Assembly (NCBI GenBank): GCA_019322455.1
Contig: JAHWIT010000049.1
Coordinates: 1 to 10,567, forward strand
DNA: 10,567 nt
Origin: Candidatus Woesearchaeota archaeon
Lineage (GTDB): Archaea; Nanobdellota; Nanobdellia; Woesearchaeales; WJKL01
Direction: 5' to 3'
Shown: in pieces, positions 5,870 to 10,567 of the stretch
Layout of the letters: each line of letters begins with the position of its first letter
Numbering within the stretch: position 1 is the first letter of the stretch
Made by a program: the position numbers and the translations under genes
The notes under the pieces: model-generated
The model's input: only the letters and a program-made list of their open reading frames with translations
What the model was told of the DNA's origin: nothing
The model's database searches: none

Positions 5870-5909
5870 TATCCCAGAGGGAGACCACAAATCCCTCAGG
5901 ATTTGAGAG
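5870..5909 (+). other. tRNA-Ile intron 2 (T loop, about position 59/60)
   Basis: Forty bases interrupt the T loop. CAAA (5866-5869, exon) can pair with TTTG (5902-5905, intron), with a TAT bulge at 5870-5872 on one side and AGAGT at 5906-5910 on the other. CC/GG (5873-5874/5899-5900) and GAGGGA/TCCCTC (5877-5882/5892-5897) continue inward. That is close to a bulge-helix-bulge splicing substrate. The splice point may be shifted by one base (5871-5910). Confidence 0.8.
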
Positions 5910-6052
5910 TCTCGGCGGGCCCATACCTTTCAAATTTTCTCAACGAGATTTCTAATAAAAAATAACAAAATTTAAAAATAAATACTTTTCCCAAATTAAA
6001 AGAAAGTAAGATTAAAGGTCTTGCATTTAAATTCTCGCCGAGATCTTTTTTC

Positions 6053-6089
6053 TCCTAAGTTTTCGTATCTAACTTGGGACAATTTTTTT
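6053..6089 (+). terminator. Hairpin plus T7, terminator-like
   Basis: TCCTAAGTT (6053-6061) pairs with AACTTGGGA (6071-6079) with one G-U pair and a 9-base loop, followed by CAA and seven T (6083-6089). The shape is that of an intrinsic terminator on the plus strand. It would close any transcript coming from the tRNA side before the lipoprotein promoter. Confidence 0.5.
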
Positions 6090-6112
6090 GCCATTTAAAA
6101 ATGGTAAATAAA

Positions 6113-6145
6113 TCGTAATATTTATATATAACCTCGATATTACGA
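6113..6145 (+). promoter_or_regulatory. Lipoprotein promoter: TATA box inside a 9-bp inverted repeat
   Basis: TCGTAATAT (6113-6121) and ATATTACGA (6137-6145) are perfect inverted repeats separated by 15 bases. The TATA box TTTATATA (6121-6128) begins in the last base of the left arm and fills the first part of the spacer. Transcription would start near 6150, just after the right arm. A dimeric regulator bound here would cover TBP/TFB, so this looks like an operator; it could also simply be an AT-rich coincidence. Confidence 0.5.
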
Positions 6146-6177
6146 ATAAATAACAAATACTATTTATTAAACAATGT

Positions 6178-6183
6178 GGGGTG
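6178..6183 (+). promoter_or_regulatory. Shine-Dalgarno site for the lipoprotein gene
   Basis: GGGGTG lies 8 bases before the ATG at 6192. It supports that codon over the upstream in-frame ATG at 6174, which the site would overlap, and fits the clean signal peptide start MNKKILT. Confidence 0.5.
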
Positions 6184-6191
6184 CAAAAAAC

Positions 6192-7265
6192 ATGAACAAA
6201 AAAATATTGACAATAGGTGTTTTATTAATTGCTGTTTTACTAATAAATGGATGTGCTATTTCTGATTATCTAACAGGACAAAGTCTAGAAGATCAATATT
6301 CTCTATTAACAGAAGAAGATCTAGAAGGCCTAGATGAAGATGAACTAGGAGAATTAGAAGTATTAGATGAAGAAGAAGTTGAAGAAAGTATTGAAGAACT
6401 AGATGAGGAAGAAATAGAGGAAGAAGAAGTTATTGAAGAATTCCAAGCCCCAACAGAAGCAATAACAATCACAGTTAAAGAAAATGATTATGTAAGTTTA
6501 ACACCAAATGCAGTAGATCCTGATGAAGATTCAATCCAATTTACATTTACTCCGCCATTAGATGAAGATGGTACATGGGATACAGATTATGGAGATGCTG
6601 GAGAATATTTTATTACTGTAACAGCTTCAGATGGAGAATTAGAAACATCAAGGCAAGTTCTATTATTTATTGAAAGAGTAAATATGCCTCCTGTTATAGA
6701 AAACATTGATGATATTACAGTAGATGAGGGTTCAACTCTTATTGTTACTCCAAAGGTTTCTGATCCAAACGGAGATGAGTTTACTGTTGTAATCTCAGAA
6801 CCAGTTGGTGATGATGGAGTGTGGGAAATTGGATACCAAGACCATGGACAATATTCAATGACAATCACTGCAGAAGATATTGATAGTTTAGTTACAGAAC
6901 AAGAAATAATGATAACTGTTAATAGAAAAAATATGGCTCCTGAAATAGAACCAATTGATGATATTGAAATCTTTGAAGGAGAATCAGTATTAATTGAACC
7001 ATTTGTATCTGATCTTAATGGAGACGAAGTTACAGTAACAATCTCAGAACCAGTTGGTGATGAAGGATTATGGGAAACAGCTTTCACAGACCATGGCGAA
7101 TATGAGATAACTATTGCAGCTTCAGATGGAGAATTAGAAACAATTGAATTAATCTCACTTATAGTAAAAGATATTAACAAAGCACCAATAATTCTTGATA
7201 TTGTACAAGAAGGTCAAGAATTCGCAGTAGAAGAAACTGAAGAAGAGACAGAAGAAGAACAATAA
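6192..7265 (+). CDS. Lipoprotein with three Ig/cadherin-like repeats
   Basis: Predicted surface lipoprotein of 357 residues. MNKKILTIGVLLIAVLLINGC is a lipoprotein signal with Cys21 as the lipid anchor (I-N-G-C). Residues about 37-85 are a very acidic Glu/Asp linker. Three tandem beta-sandwich repeats follow at about 87-167, 168-250 and 251-332, period about 83. Each shows D-P/L-x-x-D-x-(I/V)-x-(F/V)-T, then G-x-W-x-(T/I), D-x-G-x-Y-x-(I/M)-(T), and a closing V-N/I-N-x-x-P. The C-terminus (about 340-357) is acidic again. An ATG at 6174 in frame is less likely because the signal peptide and a Shine-Dalgarno site fit 6192. The next gene encodes the same repeat, so both probably serve one surface structure. 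T-runs at 7275-7287 may end transcription. Function (adhesion, envelope) is inferred; no enzyme motif is visible. Confidence 0.85.
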   Translation: MNKKILTIGVLLIAVLLINGCAISDYLTGQSLEDQYSLLTEEDLEGLDEDELGELEVLDEEEVEESIEELDEEEIEEEEVIEEFQAPTEAITITVKENDYVSLTPNAVDPDEDSIQFTFTPPLDEDGTWDTDYGDAGEYFITVTASDGELETSRQVLLFIERVNMPPVIENIDDITVDEGSTLIVTPKVSDPNGDEFTVVISEPVGDDGVWEIGYQDHGQYSMTITAEDIDSLVTEQEIMITVNRKNMAPEIEPIDDIEIFEGESVLIEPFVSDLNGDEVTVTISEPVGDEGLWETAFTDHGEYEITIAASDGELETIELISLIVKDINKAPIILDIVQEGQEFAVEETEEETEEEQ

Positions 7266-7274
7266 ATCCAATTA

Positions 7275-7287
7275 TTTTTTATTTTTT
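7275..7287 (+). terminator. Oligo-T terminator after the lipoprotein gene
   Basis: Two runs of six T (7275-7280 and 7282-7287), nine bases after the stop codon. Oligo-T tracts on the non-template strand end archaeal transcription. No stable hairpin precedes them. Confidence 0.4.
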
Positions 7288-7336
7288 AATTACATTTAAA
7301 AAGGGCGGTTTTATCAAATTTATTTAGAAAAATAAA

Positions 7337-9682
7337 ATGAAAAAGATATTTATCGCACTGCCCGTAATATTTGTAATAATCCTAGTTAATATTGCTATTG
7401 CTAATTCTGCAACAATAATTGTTGATGAAACACAACTTGTTAATCTAAAAGTAAATGCAGTAGATGAAGATGGAGACCCATTAACCTATACCTTTGGTTC
7501 TCCTTTAGATGAAAATGGCCAATGGCAAACAACTTACGGAGATTACGGAGAATATAATATAGAGGTATCCGTCTCAGACGGAGAAACAACTACTATTCAA
7601 GAAGTCTTGCTTATTGTTAATAAAGTAAACTGGCCTCCTACCTTAGAACCTATAGAAGATGTTGTTATTAAAGAAACTGATAAACTTATACTTGAACCAA
7701 AAATAATAGATGACAATGAAGAAGATTTAACAGTAACAATCTCAAAACCAATTGGAAATGACGGAGAATGGGAAACAGATTATGAAGATGCTGGAACATA
7801 TAAAATAGAGGTAACTGCAACAGACGGTGAATTCACAGTTTCACAAGAATTTACATTAACAGTGCTGGAAGTAAATAGAGCTCCAGAATTTGAATCATAT
7901 TATCCAGAAAAAGATTTCTCAATAAATGAAGGCGAATCAATTGATTTAGAAGTTTCATCAATAGATCTTGATGAAGATTCTTTAATATATATGTGGAAAT
8001 TAGATGGAAAAGAAGTATCCGATCTTAAAGAATATACCTATAAACCAAATTTTAACTCAGCTGGTATGCATGAAATAAGAGCATCAGCATCTGACGGAAA
8101 AAAGCAAGTAACAGCTATATGGAATGTAGAAGTATTAAATGTCAATAGAGCACCAGAGCTTGATATAGTAGAAGAAGTTGTTATGAGTGAAACAGATTTA
8201 GTTATTTTAGATTTTGTAGCATCTGATCCTGATAATGATGATATTACAGTATCAATCTCAGAACCATTAGATGAAAATGGAGAATGGCAGACTGGTTATG
8301 AAGATGCAGGAGAATATTTTGCAGATATTGAAGTGAGTGATGGAGATTTAACAACAACTAAAACAATTAAAATAATTGTATTAGACGTTGATAGAGCGCC
8401 TCTTTTTGAAAAAATAGAAGATTTCACAATAGATGAAGGAGAGGAAAAAATCATTGAATTAAAAGTGCTTGACCAAGATGGAGATGACATAACATTTTCA
8501 ACAGAAACTCTTCCAGATGGAGCTTATATAGATGGAAATTATTTTGTATATGATGTTCCTTATTATACAATTCTAAAACCAGAAAGCTGGTTTAAAAACA
8601 CAGTTGAAGAAGTGCATTTAGATGAGTATTATTATGATAAAGAAAAAGAATTCACTATAAAACTTATCGCGCAGGGAAAAGATCTTACTACAAGTCAAAA
8701 TGTAAAAATAACTGTTAATGATATAAATCTTGCACCAGAATTAAATATATCAGATGAAATAATAGTTAATGAAGGAGATTCAATTGATATTCCGCATTCT
8801 TTTGTTTATGATCCAGATAATGATGAAATTAGTTTAACATTCACTAATCCCTTAGATGAAAATGGAAAATGGCAGATTGAATATGATGAAAGCGGAGTTT
8901 ATGATATTGTGATTACAGCATCAGATGGCAAAATTGAAACTGCCAAAGAAGTTACAATTATTGTAAATGATGTTAATAGAGCTCCTATATTCAAAGAAAT
9001 AGGTGAATTTGAAGTAAGTGAAAATCAATTATTATCAATAACCCCAAAAGTTATTGATCCTGATAATAATATAGTAGAGCTTTCAGTTGAAAATCTGCCA
9101 GAAAATGCTGCTTTTATTGAAGGTGAATTATTCTGGAAGCCGGATTATGATTTTTGCCAAGGCATGGATAAAGAGATAATTATATCATTTATTGCTACTG
9201 ATGAACATAACCTTTCCTCAAAACAAGATATAAAAGTATTAGTCAAGAATTCAAATAGAAAACCAATAATCTTTGATCCTATACCAGCAGGCAATATAAT
9301 TGCTTTAATAAATAAACCAATTGATTTTAGCGCAAATGTTATTGATTTAGATAATGAACTATTATCATTTGAATGGGAATTTGGGGGGTTTAAGAAAATT
9401 GTAGATGCATCTCCTAAACTAAGAAGAACATTCACAACACCAGGAGATAAAATAGTTAAATTAAAAGTCTCAGATGGAATTGATACAGTGCAAAAAACAT
9501 GGAAAATTAGAGTTGTAGGAATTAGAAGAGAAATACCTAAAACAACTGCTACGCAAACAACAGTAACTATTCCAGAACAAACTACAGTAACTACTCCAGT
9601 TGAACCAGAACCAACACCAGTAGTTGTACCAACACCAACTAAACCTAAACCTAAAAAATTAACTTTTGTTATAGATAATTAA
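7337..9682 (+). CDS. Large secreted repeat protein, eight Ig/cadherin-like repeats
   Basis: Predicted secreted protein of 781 residues. MKKIFIALPVIFVIILVNIAIA is a Sec signal, with likely cleavage after A22 or A25 and no lipobox. Eight tandem beta-sandwich repeats are bounded by V-N-R-A-P-like joints at residues about 26-101, 102-183, 184-273, 274-355, 356-467, 468-550, 551-643 and 644-728. Most carry DPDxD, PLDENGxWQ, Y-x-D-x-G-x-Y and A/V-S-D-G. The fifth is about 30 residues longer (YYTILKPESWF to EYYYDKEKEF). The eighth is PKD-like (FEWEFGG, TFTTPGDKIVKLKVSDG). The tail (about 735-781) is Thr/Pro/Lys-rich with no membrane segment or sorting signal that I recognise. A weak TATA-like TTTAAAAA (7295-7302) precedes it, with no clear Shine-Dalgarno site. 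It is paralogous to the preceding lipoprotein. Adhesion or envelope function is inferred. Confidence 0.87.
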   Translation: MKKIFIALPVIFVIILVNIAIANSATIIVDETQLVNLKVNAVDEDGDPLTYTFGSPLDENGQWQTTYGDYGEYNIEVSVSDGETTTIQEVLLIVNKVNWPPTLEPIEDVVIKETDKLILEPKIIDDNEEDLTVTISKPIGNDGEWETDYEDAGTYKIEVTATDGEFTVSQEFTLTVLEVNRAPEFESYYPEKDFSINEGESIDLEVSSIDLDEDSLIYMWKLDGKEVSDLKEYTYKPNFNSAGMHEIRASASDGKKQVTAIWNVEVLNVNRAPELDIVEEVVMSETDLVILDFVASDPDNDDITVSISEPLDENGEWQTGYEDAGEYFADIEVSDGDLTTTKTIKIIVLDVDRAPLFEKIEDFTIDEGEEKIIELKVLDQDGDDITFSTETLPDGAYIDGNYFVYDVPYYTILKPESWFKNTVEEVHLDEYYYDKEKEFTIKLIAQGKDLTTSQNVKITVNDINLAPELNISDEIIVNEGDSIDIPHSFVYDPDNDEISLTFTNPLDENGKWQIEYDESGVYDIVITASDGKIETAKEVTIIVNDVNRAPIFKEIGEFEVSENQLLSITPKVIDPDNNIVELSVENLPENAAFIEGELFWKPDYDFCQGMDKEIIISFIATDEHNLSSKQDIKVLVKNSNRKPIIFDPIPAGNIIALINKPIDFSANVIDLDNELLSFEWEFGGFKKIVDASPKLRRTFTTPGDKIVKLKVSDGIDTVQKTWKIRVVGIRREIPKTTATQTTVTIPEQTTVTTPVEPEPTPVVVPTPTKPKPKKLTFVIDN

Positions 9683-9688
9683 CAAATC

Positions 9689-9717
9689 TTATAAATTCTG
9701 CTCTTTTTCTTTTTTCT
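9689..9717 (+). promoter_or_regulatory. TATA box and pyrimidine tract before the helicase gene
   Basis: TTATAAAT (9689-9696) is centred about 25 bases before the ATG at 9718, the spacing of a leaderless promoter. It begins seven bases after the stop of the repeat protein. Between box and start lies a pyrimidine tract (9701-9717) with T-runs that could also end the upstream transcript. Confidence 0.55.
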
Positions 9718-10567
9718 ATGTCCAAAATACGATCTATTACATCAGATCCAACAATTAATCTAGTTTTAGATACAATAAAAATAAAAAAACAAGCCTTAAT
9801 CTTTACAAATACAAAACGTTCTGCAGAAAAAACAGCAGAAGAAATAAGCAGCAAGATTAAAGAATCTTCAAAAGAATTAGAAGAACTCTCAGAACAAATC
9901 CTTAAAGCATTATCAAGACCAACAAAACAATGTGAAAGACTTTCTAACTGTATAAAAAAAGGAATTGCATTTCATCACGCAGGCTTGACACATAAACAAA
10001 AAGAATTAATTGAAGATAATTTTAGAAAAGGAATAATTAAGATTATAGCATGTACTCCAACCTTGGCTTTTGGTCTAGATTTGCCAGCATTCAGAGCAAT
10101 AATGAAAGATCTTAGAAGATACAGTCATCATGGTCTTACTTGGATTCCAACTTTAGAATATCTTCAAATGGCTGGCAGAGCTGGACGTCCAAAGTTTGAT
10201 AAATACGGAGAAGCAATTGCAATAATCTCAACAAAAGAAGCAAAAAAAGAGATTATTGAAAGATACATAAAAGGTTTTCCAGAAGAAATCTTTTCAAAAC
10301 TAGCAGTTGAACCAGTTCTAAGAACTTACATTCTATCATTAATAGCAACAGGCTTTGTAAAAACAGAAAGAGATATGATTAAATTCTTCTCAAAAACATT
10401 CTGGGCATTCCAATATCAAGACATGTCAAAGTTAAGTTCTATAATAAGAAGAATGCTTGGATTATTAGAAGAATATGAACTTATTAAATCAGAAGAAAAA
10501 GAAGAATTTGAATCAGCTGCAGATATGTACAATTATAGTTATGAAGCTACTTTAATAGGAAAAAGAG
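9718..10567 (+). CDS. Ski2/Hel308-like helicase lacking the first RecA domain (3' end cut by window)
   Basis: Superfamily 2 helicase of the Ski2/Hel308 type, seen for 283 residues. The protein starts about 25 residues before motif IV (QALIFTNTKRSAEKTAEE, 25-42) and continues with AFHHAGLTHKQKELIE, motif V TPTLAFGLDLPA (113-124) and motif VI QMAGRAGRP (150-158) with the arginine fingers, then a winged-helix-like part. The first RecA domain with Walker A and DExH is absent. The frame meets a stop at 9676-9678, inside the previous gene, so it cannot lie upstream in this frame. A TATA box placed for a leaderless start at 9718 argues that this is a real gene start and not only a remnant. It may be one half of a split helicase, a regulatory fragment or a decaying copy. 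Its 3' end lies beyond the window. Confidence 0.85.
   Translation, partial: MSKIRSITSDPTINLVLDTIKIKKQALIFTNTKRSAEKTAEEISSKIKESSKELEELSEQILKALSRPTKQCERLSNCIKKGIAFHHAGLTHKQKELIEDNFRKGIIKIIACTPTLAFGLDLPAFRAIMKDLRRYSHHGLTWIPTLEYLQMAGRAGRPKFDKYGEAIAIISTKEAKKEIIERYIKGFPEEIFSKLAVEPVLRTYILSLIATGFVKTERDMIKFFSKTFWAFQYQDMSKLSSIIRRMLGLLEEYELIKSEEKEEFESAADMYNYSYEATLIGKR

Larger units (their letters stand above)
5770..5923 (+). tRNA. tRNA-Ile(GAT) with two introns (anticodon loop and T loop)
   Basis: Acceptor GGGCCCG (5770-5776) pairs with CGGGCCC (5916-5922), discriminator A at 5923. D arm is at 5779-5795. Anticodon stem CTCGA (5797-5801) pairs with TCGAG (5849-5853). Loop CT-GAT-A gives anticodon GAT (5804-5806), isoleucine; removing 5808-5847 restores the classic CTGATAA loop. 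T stem CCGAG (5859-5863) is followed by TTCAAAT, but its partner CTCGG appears only at 5911-5915. About 40 bases therefore have to be removed from the T loop, near positions 59/60. With both introns removed a standard 74-base archaeal tRNA-Ile results. CCA is not encoded. Confidence 0.93.
5924..6191. other. Non-coding stretch after the tRNAs: terminator-like hairpins and lipoprotein promoter
   Basis: No convincing reading frame. It holds an A/T-rich part with a TATA-like TTTAAAAATA (about 5970-5980). AGGTCT/AGATCT pairing (6016-6021/6041-6046) is followed by six T. A second hairpin with seven T comes next (6053-6089), then a short palindrome CCATTT-AA-AAATGG (6091-6104), and finally the inverted repeat with the lipoprotein TATA box. 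A short RNA of roughly 85 bases from about 6003 to 6089 is conceivable, but I see no known RNA family in it. Confidence 0.5.

Noticed and set aside
5639..5890. 83-residue frame on the minus strand
   Set aside because: It lies over both tRNA genes and their introns, which explain the sequence fully.
6587..7180. 197-residue frame on the minus strand, Ser/Ile-rich
   Set aside because: It is antisense to the lipoprotein repeats; its own repeats mirror those of the real gene, and it has no signal or domain.
9669..9854. 61-residue minus-strand frame at the start of the helicase gene
   Set aside because: It is a shadow of the helicase frame, whose motifs are unambiguous.

Overview
The window comes from a strongly AT-rich archaeal genome, most likely a small-genome lineage of the DPANN type (Woesearchaeota/Pacearchaeota-like). 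The archaeal evidence is direct. Several genes have TATA boxes centred 24-28 bases before the start codon, the pattern of leaderless archaeal transcripts. Both tRNA genes contain introns. The cytidylate kinase is of archaeal type, the FKBP is of the long archaeal type, and the radical SAM protein belongs to a family I know mainly from archaea. The DPANN placement is inference from AT richness and gene style.

Layout. Positions 1-1599 are on the minus strand: the start of ftsZ (cut by the window edge), an FKBP-type prolyl isomerase and cytidylate kinase. Divergent from these is a 393-residue protein with a MaoC/hydratase-like motif (1709-2890). Between its stop and the next gene is an unusual array of four perfect hairpins arranged as two repeat units (2916-3008). 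Its end runs into the TATA box of a small PAP2-like (DUF212) membrane protein (3039-3464). That gene converges on, and overlaps by 13 bases, a CDP-alcohol phosphatidyltransferase on the minus strand (3452-3964). A radical SAM protein follows on the plus strand (4047-5585).

Positions 5628-5923 hold two tRNA genes, tRNA-Asn(GTT) with one short intron and tRNA-Ile(GAT) with two introns, one of them in the T loop. A non-coding stretch with terminator-like hairpins follows (5924-6191). It ends in a promoter whose TATA box sits inside a 9-bp inverted repeat. Next are two related surface proteins built from about 83-residue Ig/cadherin-like repeats: a lipoprotein with three (6192-7265) and a secreted protein with eight (7337-9682). 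The window ends inside a Ski2/Hel308-like helicase that begins at its second RecA domain and has no room for the first.

How the genes may work together. The left part is housekeeping: division, folding and nucleotide supply. DUF212 and the CDP-alcohol transferase are both lipid-type membrane proteins. The two repeat proteins look like a surface adhesion or envelope module. The features most worth a second look are the hairpin array, the T-loop intron, the half-helicase with its own promoter, and the inverted repeat around the lipoprotein TATA box.
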